Source: Bugula neritina (lineage: Eukaryota; Bryozoa; Gymnolaemata; Cheilostomatida; Bugulidae). Taken from it: 64,000 nt of DNA. The notes under the pieces are model-generated. The model ran no database searches and had not been told where the DNA came from. It saw nothing but the letters and a program-made list of their open reading frames with translations. Positions 23,874 to 34,657 of this stretch are shown here, in pieces. The position numbers and the translations under genes are program-made. The stretch is from positions 434,001-498,000 of the forward strand of contig OZ037771.1 of NCBI GenBank assembly GCA_964035545.1. Reading direction: 5' to 3'. How positions within the stretch are numbered: position 1 is the stretch's first letter; each line of letters starts with the position of its first letter.

Positions 23874-25181
23874 TTATTCACCATTAGTGTGGACCAGCTC
23901 TCGGCCATTTCTGTATCCTTCTGTCATAGAGCACATTTCTTCTGTGGTGGTGTGTTGAGAGTTAGCGTTTAGTATGCTGTTATCCTTGAGAGTTTGCTCC
24001 TGTGTGAGGTCAAGATATATATGGTTCTTGAAGTAGTCTTTCTTACGGTGTAGAGACAGCAAGAAAATATCACACAATACCGCTGCTACCCCCAGCAGAG
24101 CAAAACCAGCTCCCAAATTGAGAAAGAATGTGACAACATCAAATGCTCTGGCTTTAGCTTGAGTGTTAAGAGTGAATAGTATGCCATATGCCTTTACAAG
24201 TTGGCGCTTCTGTATACCGTCTTCGTAGTAAAAGATTGGGTAGCGAAAGTTATAACCAGAACCTAGCATGTTTCCTTTATAATTATCTAATCGGTCAAAA
24301 ACATATTTTGGCATGCATTTAGACTCTTTCAAGTCAAAGTTACAGTCCCACGTAACACGCATAGATATAACTCCACCTTTTAAAGCGAGTTGTTCAAACC
24401 ATTTGTCTTCATACTTGATTTCATTGGAGAGCTTTGTCTCAGCTATGCTCACAATATCTTTAAGTTGAAATATTGGGCAGTATGGGTGGTCCGTGTGGTG
24501 GTATCGGCAAGTGTATAGGTATGATTCGTTTATACTTTCTATAAAATTGCTTCTAGTCTTTTTATAGTACGGAAAGTAGACATGATTCTTAAGTAGAACA
24601 GTGAAGTCTTTAGTTTGTGTGAGATACTCAGGCTCACCTGTGGTGGTCTTTGGTGAACTGTCGTCTTCAATTGGACACCAAGCACTTACCATGCAGGTGT
24701 GAGACGTGAGGTTACACTCTCCAGTGCTGACTCCATGCCCAAGATGAAAAGGCATGCCAACTGGGAGACAGTCAGCATCACTTCTGCAGTCAGAATTAGT
24801 TCCAGGTAGAGCTGTACACTCTCCTTGGGTCTGGTTGTGAGTTACAATGACGTTTGTGGTGAGAAAGAAAGCTCCATTCTCTTCCGGGGGTATGTTCAAG
24901 TCGGCCGTGTCCCAAACACGCGAACCAACTCTCGGATCCGAAGAGTTAGTGAAAGCCACTCCCTTTAACTTGGTAGTTGTGCCGCTAACAGCTTCGGTGT
25001 CGATGTACTGGTAGCCTTTGTTTAGGATGAAGACGTAGAATATGATGTAAAAGATGATGAGAGTCTGTATCACTCTGTGCAGTATCCCAATGAATCGGGA
25101 GCGAATGTGAACAATCTTAGGGGTGTCGTACTCGAGGAACGTGGATGTCAGAGCTGTCTTGAGAAATCTCCCACAGCCCAT
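23874..25181 (-). CDS. P2RX: P2X receptor, ATP-gated cation channel, single exon
   Basis: A complete 435-residue P2X subunit in one uninterrupted frame. P2X proteins are trimeric ATP-gated cation channels with two membrane segments and a large disulfide-rich ectodomain. Visible here are the N-terminal TPK motif (a TxK/R site), TM1 at about residues 32-54, KLKGVAFTN (the ATP-binding lysine pair), all ten conserved ectodomain cysteines, the GGVI-containing LKGGVISMRVTWDC, YNFRYPIFYY (the NFR ATP contact), RQLVKAYGI (the distal ATP-binding lysine) and TM2 at about 345-377, followed by a 58-residue cytoplasmic tail. The usual YxxxK motif after TM2 is not obvious (DYFKNH). ATG is chosen because MGCGRFLKTAL matches the family N-terminus in length. 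The stop TAA overlaps an AATAAA hexamer. All neighbouring genes are split by many introns, so the lack of introns is unusual. Confidence 0.97.
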   Translation of the reverse strand: MGCGRFLKTALTSTFLEYDTPKIVHIRSRFIGILHRVIQTLIIFYIIFYVFILNKGYQYIDTEAVSGTTTKLKGVAFTNSSDPRVGSRVWDTADLNIPPEENGAFFLTTNVIVTHNQTQGECTALPGTNSDCRSDADCLPVGMPFHLGHGVSTGECNLTSHTCMVSAWCPIEDDSSPKTTTGEPEYLTQTKDFTVLLKNHVYFPYYKKTRSNFIESINESYLYTCRYHHTDHPYCPIFQLKDIVSIAETKLSNEIKYEDKWFEQLALKGGVISMRVTWDCNFDLKESKCMPKYVFDRLDNYKGNMLGSGYNFRYPIFYYEDGIQKRQLVKAYGILFTLNTQAKARAFDVVTFFLNLGAGFALLGVAAVLCDIFLLSLHRKKDYFKNHIYLDLTQEQTLKDNSILNANSQHTTTEEMCSMTEGYRNGRELVHTNGE

Positions 25182-25829
25182 TCTCTGCTGACAGTGAGTT
25201 AGAAACTGCTGACTTTAACTACTCTACTCAGGAGGCAGCTTTACCTCATGTGACAATATCTGAAAGCAGCAATGGAATGATAAGTGAAAGTGCCCATCAA
25301 TAGCTTTTATTCTGTAAACCAATCACCTTTTATTAGCCTGTGCTCCAATAATGGCAATAGGTATGTGATGAGTGCATCAGCTCTATCTAACATGTTCACA
25401 AAGTTGTAATCTAACTATATAAGGCTCGGGCTAACTCAAATAATTATGCTGGTAAAACTGCTACAATCAGTGCAGAACAAAATTAATTGTCTTTAATTCT
25501 CAAAGTCAATAGATGTAGCAAAAATGCATTGTCATTTTAGGTCCAAAAAATGCAAATTTGTATGAAACCCATAATTAATAGTTTTATTAAAAAAGATTTT
25601 CGAAGCAGTGCTTATACAAAATATGTAACAGTGAGGGAATTTGGAATACAACAAAGTACATGAGAGAATCTTTTTGTACTTCATGACACTTTTCAGCACT
25701 TGAGGCATGCAATCCTCTAGAGATGTTGGATACATTGTACGGTGTGCATCATTTATCAATAGGAGTTTACTGCATTTCACACTTCTCCACTCAACTTATT
25801 CAATGTCTAGTTACTGTAACCCCCTCCCT

Positions 25830-25978
25830 TCCCACTTACCTCCCATCCCACTTACCTCCCCTCCTACTTACCTCCCCTCCCACTTACCTCCCCTCCCACT
25901 TACCTCCCCTCCTACTTACCTCCCCTCCCACTTACCTCCCCTCCCACTTACCTCCCCTCCCACTTACCTCCCCTCTTT
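25830..25978. repeat. 15-bp pyrimidine-rich array
   Basis: About ten copies of CTTACCTCCCCTCCC. Read on the minus strand each unit is a purine-rich GGGAGGGGAGGTAAG, which contains a donor-like GGTAAG. Confidence 0.88.
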
Positions 25979-26439
25979 TCCCCTCTTTTTCTGTGAAAAT
26001 CAAATTAAAAAAAGAAAATTGATTGCAAACCAACAACTTTAATAATTAATATTTTACCAATAACTTAGTCTGAATAATCTCATACTTGATGATGGATAAT
26101 ATTTACCTGCTGTACTGCTAATAATAGCCTCAGTGTAAACACTATGAGTTGATCATCACAGATTAACTCTCTATATGCATATGAAGCTCATCTAATATTG
26201 ATGAGACCTCAGTGTTTGGAGACTTCACTCCTACCATATAACTTTATTCTAATATTTACCTCATGTGTAAGTAACACCTCATCAACTTGTATAACATTAG
26301 ATTCAACAATCATTCTATTATGTTGACGCAGTTCTCAGCTGCATATAGACTAAAGCACATCATTTTATTATTGCCATTTTACTGATGTCATGTTAATAAA
26401 TATAAACCTTTGAATTTGATAAATTTTCATGATCCCATG

Positions 26440-26705
26440 CTACTACCTGCTACCACCTGCTACTACCTGCTACCACCTGCTACTACCTGCTACCACCTGC
26501 TACCACCTGCTACCACCTGCTACTACCTGCTACCACCTGCTACTACCTGCTACTACCTGCTACCACCTGCTACTACCTGCTACCACCTGCTACCACCTGC
26601 TACTACCTGCTACCACCTGCTACTACCTGCTACCACCTGCTACTACCTGCTACCACCTGCTATTATCTATTATTACCTGCTACCACATATTACTACCTGC
26701 TACCA
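26440..26705. repeat. 10-bp array TGCTACCACC / TGCTACTACC
   Basis: About 26 units of a 10-bp word alternating between ACC and ACT variants. No gene overlaps it. Confidence 0.9.
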
Positions 26706-27343
26706 CTTATAATTAGCTACTCCCTTTTTACAGTCCAAATTTCTATGGTAATGAAATGTTGAAGATTTGTGTTCGTTAATGAGCTTTTTCTTCAAGCTGG
26801 AAACATTATTTCAGGTGCCAAATACCCTCCTGACATCACATGTGGCCACTCTAGGATTAAACCCCATGACCCATGAGCAATCAATAGTGTATTATTATAC
26901 CACCACTGCAGGCATACATTAATATGAATCATGTGAAACATTCCTAGACTATATATTTCCTGCCAGTATTTTCTACCAATATCCTAATCAATAGCATTTG
27001 AACTGAAAACTTTTGCTATCAAGCGCTAAAGCATACAAAAAGTATAGTTGTTGAAATTATTCTAATAAAATAGCCATGCAGCTGCTTTTGGAAATCAATG
27101 ATCACCATAATACATTTTTATAATATAATTATATGCTAAAATATGTGATGAGCTTATAGTGTCACGTCTGTAAAAGATGCAACGTACCGTGGAAAAGTCA
27201 ATAATAAAAGCACTTGATCACTAGAGATGGCATTACACTTTAATAGGATTTTCTTGAAATATGTTACAATAATACAGTGAACCATACAAGTCTGCTTTTT
27301 AGTTGCAATAAATGAAAACGAAAGAGTTTATATACATTCCATA

Positions 27344-28208
27344 TTAATAAGAGAAAATTCTATCCTTCAAGACTGGTAAATTATTGGCCAGGTTGTTGCT
27401 TAATGGCTGGAATGTCTTGTAGTGTGGCAAAAGCTTAAAAATAGCTTCAAACTTGTTTTTGTGACTACAGTTTAGCAGGCAGCAGTAAATAAGATGAGAA
27501 ACAATTAAATGTTCCTTAGTGAATTTACCCAGTAGTTTGCTAAATATGAAGCATTTCTCTCCAAGTAAGTAGTTATGAGAACTAATAATTCTTATGTAAA
27601 TACATCTACCAGGTAAATACATCTACCAGGTAAATACATCTACCAGGTGAATACATCTATACCAGGTAAATACATCTACCAGATAAACACATCTACCAGG
27701 TGAACACATCTACTAGGTAAACACATCTACCAGGTAAATACATCTACCAGGTAAATACATCTATCAGATAAACACATCTACCAGGTAAATACATCTACCA
27801 GGTAAATACATCTATCAGGTAAATACATCTACCAGGTAAATACATCTACCAGGTAAATACATCTACCAGGTAAACACATCTATCAGTGTAGTCTGTTGCT
27901 TTAGGTACGTAACAGCTCTTGTGTTCAGAAGGTTCATTGCTTCGGCTTCCTTCACATCAGATTTTGCTGCAGATAGCAGTTCTGGGATGAGTGAATATCT
28001 GCAGGAGGGGTATATACCTCATTGATTAGCACTCACATGCCATATCATAGAATGCAGTTGGGTTCAGATATGGATCTTTGCTTAGCCTACAGTCTCAAAC
28101 TTTTTAATTCAGATGATGATTGCTGAGTTCACAGGCTGATAACTTCTCTAAGGCTATGCCCACCTCGAAGCAGCAGAGCTGATAATGCCACACGTCAGGA
28201 AACATAAA
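27344..28208 (-). CDS. Unrecognised gene, 3'-terminal exons
   Basis: I do not recognise the protein. Terminal exon (27581 down to stop 27344): starts after ATTATTAG and encodes a helical, Leu/Cys/His-rich stretch with words KCFIFSKLLGKFTKEHL and NLPVLKDRIFSY. Preceding exon: 27867 up to 27966 (acceptor CTATCTGCAG) or 27998 (CTCCTGCAG), containing DVKEAEAMNLLNTRAVTYL. Its donor at 27866 leaves TG, which joins T of the next exon in phase. A further exon 28037-28086 (GTGAGT donor) encodes LSKDPYLNPTAFYDMA and joins the 27966 version in phase. A candidate 28164-28208 encodes FMFPDVWHYQLCCFE, but I could not join it in frame without a 39-bp intron. Composition and splice consensus argue for real coding sequence; function is unknown. 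Confidence 0.55.
27594..27866 (-). repeat. 17-bp array of donor-like units in the unknown minus-strand gene
   Basis: About 15 units of AGGTAAATACATCTACC (plus strand). On the minus strand each reads ACCTG/GTAGATGTATTT, the same sequence as the proposed exon end and donor at 27867/27866. The array fills the whole 285-bp intron. Confidence 0.85.
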
Positions 28209-28479
28209 CTGACATTCTGCTACATGCTAATAAAACTAATTAAAAACTAATTATACATGAGACTTGCATGGAGTATGTATCACTTTACTGTCTACTGTGT
28301 AATTCATTCTCCGCCATACAACTCTGAGAGCTCTGTGCTAGCTGCATGTCTGTTTCCACTTCTAATTTAATAACACAGTGCATGGTGCACCAGCCTACAG
28401 CTCCTGTTTCTTTAATCTAATTCCCCATCTGCCAGTTCATATAGTCTAATCCCTGTCCCTTAGTTGGTATATAAGTCTC

Positions 28480-28620
28480 TCTCTCTCACCCTCTCTGCCC
28501 TCCCTACCCTCTCTGCCCTCCTTACCCTCCCTACCCTCTTTGCCCTCCCTACCCTCCCTACCCTCTTTGCCCTCCCTACCCTCTCTACCCTCCCTACTCC
28601 CCATCTCTCTCTCTCTCTCA
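28480..28620. repeat. Pyrimidine tract with CCCTCCCTACCCTCTTTG units
   Basis: About 140 bases are almost pure C/T on the plus strand, in irregular 8-16-bp units. Such mirror-like homopurine/homopyrimidine DNA can form triplex (H-DNA) structures. Confidence 0.8.
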
Positions 28621-28686
28621 AAAGAAAGAACTTTTAACAAACAATAAGCTAGGAACATTTGTATTCTTGAGCCTTGCAAGTGAAAG

Positions 28687-28734
28687 TGTACAGGCTATGA
28701 TCATCAAAAGCTGGGACAAGCCATAGCCTGTACA
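28687..28734. repeat. 13-bp perfect inverted repeat, 22-base loop
   Basis: TGTACAGGCTATG at 28687-28699 is exactly complementary to CATAGCCTGTACA at 28722-28734. Confidence 0.9.
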
Positions 28735-29252
28735 TCTATAGTATTTCCAGAGACTGCCAAAAGTACAAGCAGTGACAAATAGGTCCCTAACTCTATTTAG
28801 TAGCAGCTAAATAAGATGACCTGAAAAATTGTATTATAAGCAATATAACAATAGAGTTTACTGCTGATTCTTCTGTTATTCATCGTAAATTGGTAATCAC
28901 ATAGTTGCAGCTCAATATGCTGGTGTAATACTGATATCTAGTGGTAAGTGAAACATAGATGGTTGACCATCACGTAATTACGCAATGAGCTAATGCGTTA
29001 TAATAGTCAAACAATGCATAGTGATGAGCACTGGAATGCTCCAACAATACTTTCATTGTTCGCATTTGGAAATTATTGAAGCATGACAGAGCGTCTGGGT
29101 TGACCCTTTGACCTTAGAGGACAGATTGTCGTATAATGTGCTACTACTGCCACTCTAACTAGTTGACTGGCTTCCACCTTCTCGTCTGCTTTCTCCACAG
29201 TCTATGCTGTTCACTGTTCAGTAAAGAGTTCAAGAGAGCTTCACTGCCAGCG

Positions 29253-32036
29253 ATGGCTAGTCCAGACCACCAAGGTTTGTCGCGATTCATCAGTAATTTT
29301 ACTATTAGTAGTTTTACTACTTGTTTTGTTGATGAAATCACAGGACTGAAGTATGCAAATAACACAGCTTAACAGTAACTATAGTCAAAGATATATGAGA
29401 TATCTATATTTCTTTATGGATACATGTATTTACTGTTATAGAGTTGCTATAGCTACTTCTTAAATGATATTTACAAGAAATCCCCAAAGACTAACATAAT
29501 AGTGATAGTTTGAGCTCCAAAACTGTTAGCCTTAGAATTAGTCATCACACAGGTTCGGAGGCGCTTCAAACCCCTCCATATCACACATAATTCAAGTGTA
29601 TAAAACTGAATGTTGTTCTCATGCAGCTCACTGCTGATATTTTGTTCAGAGTCAAAGTTGCAGGAATAAGGAAGTACTTTTGTTACCCCTATTATGTGTA
29701 TGGAGGTAGTAGGCCTATACCATCCTTCACTCTAAAGTGTAAACCAGCCAGTCTTTCCTACAGGATATAGTTATATGCTGTCCATACAGAGTGTAGCCCA
29801 TAATCTCACCCTATAAACTTCAGTGAACTACATGGCATGTATACAGAGTGAGCTTTGTATTACGTAATGTGCTACTTATGACAGAAAATAGGATATTGAC
29901 AAGTTTGTGTTGTTATTATTACGTTACTGTATGCCATGGTGGAGTGTTGATATTATGCTTATATGTTGTATCATAATACTTGCAGCTGGGAAGCACTATG
30001 GAGCAGAACTTACCAAGTTGGAGGCAATGTTGGACACAGTAAACAAGGTACTATACTACTAGTTATATCTAAGTTATACAGGTTACCTGTACTCCACAGG
30101 GACAGGAGATTCTTACTGTTTCTACTAGTATTTGTATCCTGCTGCTAATACAGCTGTTACTGCCGCTGTTTCAGTCAGAGGAGCAGAGATATAGGGTTAG
30201 TTTTGGGCTATGTAGGTTGTAAATTAAGACAGGTCTATTGATGTAGTGATAGCTGAGAACAATGAATACTTCCTGATTGAATAGCTGTGAGCTACTGAGT
30301 GGGACTGCATACACTTTAGCCATGCAACTAGTGCACACAGCTGAGCTAAATATAGCTGTCATGGCATGTCACCGAGGCACGTTGACATGATCTTTCTACT
30401 GCTATGTCACATTATTATGTAATTATTGTTTATCACAGTTTACTCTTGTCAGCTAATATTTCTTACTTGGCAGCTTGTATTGGAATAGTATAGAGTATAA
30501 CTACAGCATAGTATATCTACAGCATAGTATATCTACAGTATAGTATATCTACAGTACAGTGTAACTACAGTACAGTATAACTACAGTACAGTATAACTAC
30601 AGTACAGTATAACTACAGTACAGTATAACTACAGTACAGTATAACTACTGTACAGTATAACTACAGTACAGTATAACTACTGTACAGTATAACTACAGTA
30701 CAGTATAACTACAGTACAGTGTAACTACAGTACAGTGTAACTACAGTACAGTGTAACTACAGTACAGTGTAACTACAGTACAGTATAACTACAGTACAGT
30801 ATAACTACAGTACAGTGTAACTACAGTATAGTATAACTACAGCATAGTATAACTACAGCATAGTATAACTACAGCATAGTATAACTACAGCATAGTATAA
30901 CTACAGCATAGTATAACTACAGTATAGTATAACTACAGTATAGTATATCTACAGTATAGTATAACTACAGCATAGTATAACTACAGTATAGTATAACTAC
31001 AGCATAGTATAACTACAGTACAGTATATCTACAGTATAGTACATATATCTACAGCATAGTATATCTACAGTGTAGAAAAATCTTACATCTGATTACCATT
31101 TTCCCTTTATTGTAGCAATTCGTAGATGATGGTAAATACGATAATGTTGAAGATTTGGACGAAAAGCTAATACAGTTTAAAGGTCCGTTGTCATGCCCTT
31201 ACAGCTAATAAACCTGAACTTTTTTAGTTATTCTGATATTTTCTCAGTAAATTACATAATAAACTAGTTCAAAGTTGTGTTCTACCTGCGTCACCAGTTT
31301 TTCAAACCTTCAATGTTTAAAAAAATTGGAAGGATGACTCCTAAGTAGATTAGAAATTGCTCAAGGAAATTGTTCATAGGTACACGATTGTGTGTTCTGA
31401 ATCATATAAATACACTCACAGACTTTAAACTCTTAAAGCTTAGAATTATGTTTATAATCACAGCATTCAGTTGAAGCTTTGCCTTTTATAATTTTAGCAA
31501 AGTTCATTGAATGTGACCGTGACCTTTCTGGAGACTTGGGTGAGTAGTTGTTTGTTTATATAGTGCACGCAGAATATGTTGCATACTGGAGTTATCTTCT
31601 CTTATGTTACTCTGGTCTACACACAATGTCCTCAGGTGCTCTTCCACTGTTACAGATCTGATGGACCTAAAATACATGCTAGAGAAATTGGGCCAGCCAA
31701 AAACACATTTGGAACTGAAGAAGATGATAAAGCAAGTTGACCTCAACAACTCTGGTACCATCAACTATCACGAGTTCATTTTGATGATGCTTGGCAAATC
31801 CTCTGTCCTTAGAATGTGAGTGGCCATCAGATAAGAGTCTGTACCAAGTGTATATGGCTGTCTTTCTTCTACTTGAAATATCCATTTACCATTGTCAAAA
31901 TATACTATACAATATAATATATAGTAAACATTATATTTTCATATTCCGTAGGATTTTGATGTTTGAAGACAAAAAGAAAGATGCGGAAAAGCCAACTGGT
32001 GTGGCACCCAAGAAAAAACTTACTGAATTACCTTAA
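29253..32036 (+). CDS. AIF1: AIF1 / IBA1-like EF-hand protein, six exons
   Basis: Allograft inflammatory factor 1 binds calcium and actin and acts in phagocytic and migrating cells. Exons: 29253-29274, 29986-30047, 31116-31182, 31498-31539, 31656-31815, 31952-32036. They join in frame to 145 codons plus TAA, close to the 147 residues of the vertebrate protein. The match is strong: [53 protein letters not shown], and the C-terminal [15 protein letters not shown]. The first EF loop ([12 protein letters not shown]) lacks an acidic residue at position 12, as expected for this family. The second ([12 protein letters not shown]) is canonical. The start MASPDHQ is the first ATG in the exon. AATAAA near 32425 is a plausible 3'-processing signal. 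Confidence 0.96.
30490..31075. repeat. 15-bp AGTATAACTACAGTAC array, AIF1 intron 2
   Basis: About 38 units of roughly 15 bp alternate ACAGTACAGTATAAC with AGCATAGTATAAC variants. Most contain CTACAG, an acceptor-like word. The array ends about 40 bases before the exon 3 acceptor. Confidence 0.9.
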
Positions 32037-32449
32037 CTTCTTAATTTATAGTTTATTGTTTATTTTTAGATACGTTTAAGTTCTACTTATCACGATTCCA
32101 CTTCTACTACTTATTCTTCACATTTTTAGGTTTTCCTTCAGGCAGTTCTGCAGTGTGTAGTATTCATAAGACTGTAGTTATACACATATTTTATGTTAAA
32201 CATATTGTTATTAATTAGCTTTGCTATTGCTAGTTATAAAACTGTATTTATACTATGTTTCTAGCAATTAATTTGCTATGAGGGGCCTTGACAGTGACTA
32301 CAGCAGTACATTTACATGCTCAAGATATTACAAATAACTTTATATGGTTTTGCTAGCAACTTCTAGTGTTATATAATATGCAATATAATGATATTATATA
32401 TGCTAGAAGGCTATTATGATTCATAAATAAAAACTGCACACTTGGAGAA

Positions 32450-32662
32450 TGTAGGTACGGGGTGAGAAGGAGTAGGTACGGGGTGAGAAGGAGTAGGTAC
32501 GGGGTGAGAAGGAGTAGGTACGGGGTGAGAAGGAGTAGGTACGGGGTGAGAAGGAGTAGGTACGGGGTGAGAAGGAGTAGGTACGGGTGAGAAGGAGTAG
32601 GTACGGGGTGAGAAGGAGTAGGTACGGGGTGAGAAGGAGTAGGTACGGGGTGAGAAGGAGTA
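32450..32662. repeat. 21-bp minisatellite downstream of AIF1
   Basis: Ten copies of GTACGGGGTGAGAAGGAGTA+G; one copy lacks a single G (near 32585). It lies just past the likely AIF1 poly(A) site. Confidence 0.93.
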
Positions 32663-32965
32663 AAAAAAGATTTCAATCTAAAGTAAATTAGAATTCACCT
32701 TGTGATACGTACTAACCACTAACAGAAATATTATTATCTGCAAAAAGCATTTTAAAGTGTTATTGGAGGAGAACATAGTCTTAATGGTGTATACAATGGA
32801 TTCAATCTGGTGAAATTTAAATGAAAATCCAATTTCATTAATTGCCTTAGAGTAATCATAATGTATTGTCCTCTAGGTTATTGAAACAGCACATGCTATT
32901 TGTATTGGGCAAGAAAATATCTTTGGATGATCTTGTACTAGTGTTTGTGGTGTGTATGCACTTAC

Positions 32966-33059
32966 AGTGACATTAATGTTATCACCAAAATGAATTACTG
33001 ATGGTTTCGTGTTTATATTTGGAATGAGCATAAAATTTGCTTGGGCTCTATCTGGCAAC
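32966..33059 (-). CDS. Isolated coding-like exon of an unrecognised minus-strand gene
   Basis: A 94-bp exon is bounded by CATTTTCAG and GTAAGT on the minus strand. It begins in phase 2 and encodes 31 residues with words LPDRAQANFMLIPNINTKP and FGDNINVT, beta-rich in character. If the donor is ignored, the frame runs on to a TAG at 32873 and the exon could instead be terminal. I do not recognise the family. It may be the 5' part of the gene whose exons lie at 27344-28208, which would place AIF1 inside an intron of that gene; this is speculative. Confidence 0.5.
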
Positions 33060-34657
33060 CTGAAAATGTATGCTTATGGACTTGCTCTTTACTATCGAAA
33101 TTATATAAAATTATTGTAAAGTTGTATTTTTGTGTTGATAGCTTATAATATTCACAAAGATGTTAATACTTCGGATACCAACCCAAATCGCATCGGGGAG
33201 CAAACGATTCGCTATGAAACTGTACTCGTGCACGTGTTTTCATGAAGCGAAACTGGAGAAAATGCGCACGACTTGAAAGTCGACTGCTGGCGAATATTCA
33301 CGATTGGTGTATATTGCAAAAGCTTTCTGTAGTAAACGCAATTTTCCCCACGTGACTTTATTAAACCGTTCGTTCTCGCATACATTCGCTCGATTGCAAC
33401 GGCTAAGCTCGGCAGCTATCCGCCATTTTGAGAAATTAATTAGTAGGGATAATCTGAAAACAAATGGTTCCAGTGGTAGTCACGACCAGTTTTAAATATT
33501 GTTTATTGACCTATCGATATACCTGTTACACCGAACTGATCACACTGAAGAGGATTTTCGATAAGCACCTGAAGACGTAGGCATTGGGTGTATATTCTAA
33601 TGAATAAAGAAGAAAAGTTGAACTTGAAACGATATAAAATAATTATTTTAATTTATTATTTATAATATTAATATTTTCACTTAGAAGTTCAACTGGACTT
33701 TCACTTTTAATCTGCTAGACTGGAAGTAAATAGCCAACCATAAGTTACTTTGAAGTTTGTGGTCATCAATAAGATAAGACTAAGAGTCAGAGTGACCTCT
33801 AGAAGTGGATCTCCTGTTCACAGTTTGAGTTCAGTATCTTACATCTCAGTCGCCTCGAAGATCGAGCGCTCATACCGATACACAGTCATCGATTAAGTGT
33901 GACTTTATACTTAAAATAGTAACCTACCAGCTAAAGTTAAAGTAACTAACTTATCGAAACACAGAAAGAAGATGCTGTCGCCATGCTCATGCTGATCATT
34001 CATCAACTTTAAATTTCAGTCCGAAATTTGGATTGTTAAACGATGCCATCACTTTACTTTTAGTGTTTTCACTTTTGAAAACGAAAGAAAAAGTGCAGGT
34101 AAAGTTTATCTACATCATCATATTTATCTTGCATTCAATGATTTATATGATTTATCTATTTCAACTTCAAGTTATTTTTAGTATAAAATCGCTGAAGAAC
34201 TTCATCGGTATAACTATCATTATGATAATGATACCTTGAAGTTAAAGTTAAACGTAATGACAAACTTAGAGTCAATCTATGACCATAGCGCCAGTTACCC
34301 TTATATTTGTAGTAGTACTAGTACTAGTAGTACTGTTGTCATATTATAATTTATATTGTAATTATTTAAAAATTGAAATAGATGTTAGAAATCAAATACC
34401 ATTTAAATTCTAAAAAGTAGTATTCAAGCATAATGAGCATGAAATATGAAAACTAAAAATTTTCTAATATACTTATAATAAATAGACTAATTGATGGATG
34501 GTACAACTTGTACTACAAGTATTATTACTAATTTATACCAGAAAATCAATTTGAACGAAACATGTTTGAAGTGGTATTAATTTTGAGCATAAATATTGCA
34601 GACTCAAACTCCTACTTATTTGTATTACCTCAGCTCAATACAAATATCTGCACCAAA
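33060..34657. other. Intergenic / 5' non-coding region of CBP
   Basis: No coding exon is convincing. The left part (33180-33450) is promoter-like. The right part is AT-rich and probably contains 5' UTR exons or introns of CBP. Confidence 0.5.
33180..33450. promoter_or_regulatory. CpG-containing promoter-like patch
   Basis: CpG dinucleotides are frequent here although almost absent around it. Visible motifs are CACGTG (in CCCCACGTGACTT near 33346), GTGCACGTG near 33228, ATTGG (inverted CCAAT) near 33303, and CCGCCATTTTG near 33420, a YY1-type element. It lies between the minus-strand exon at 32966 and the CBP start at 34658, so it may serve either or both. Inferred from composition and motifs only. 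Confidence 0.45.

Larger units (their letters stand above)
25182..27343. other. Intergenic DNA between P2X and the minus-strand unknown gene
   Basis: No exon can be supported. It holds the likely P2X promoter side, two arrays (25830-25978 and 26440-26705), and AT-rich unique sequence. A plus-strand TATATAAGG lies near 25418 but no gene follows it in that direction. Confidence 0.6.
28209..29252. other. Intergenic or intronic DNA upstream of AIF1
   Basis: It holds a pyrimidine array (28480-28620) and a 13-bp inverted repeat (28687-28734). The last part is probably AIF1 5' UTR; a likely acceptor TTTCTCCACAG ends at 29202. No coding exon is supported. Confidence 0.5.

Noticed and set aside
33304-33495. 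63-codon plus-strand frame in the promoter-like patch
   Set aside because: It has no family resemblance and overlaps CpG and promoter motifs; it starts at a non-ATG codon.
34562-34657. Upstream in-frame ATG of CBP
   Set aside because: It would add 32 hydrophobic residues not seen in the family; the ATG at 34658 aligns with the known N-terminus.
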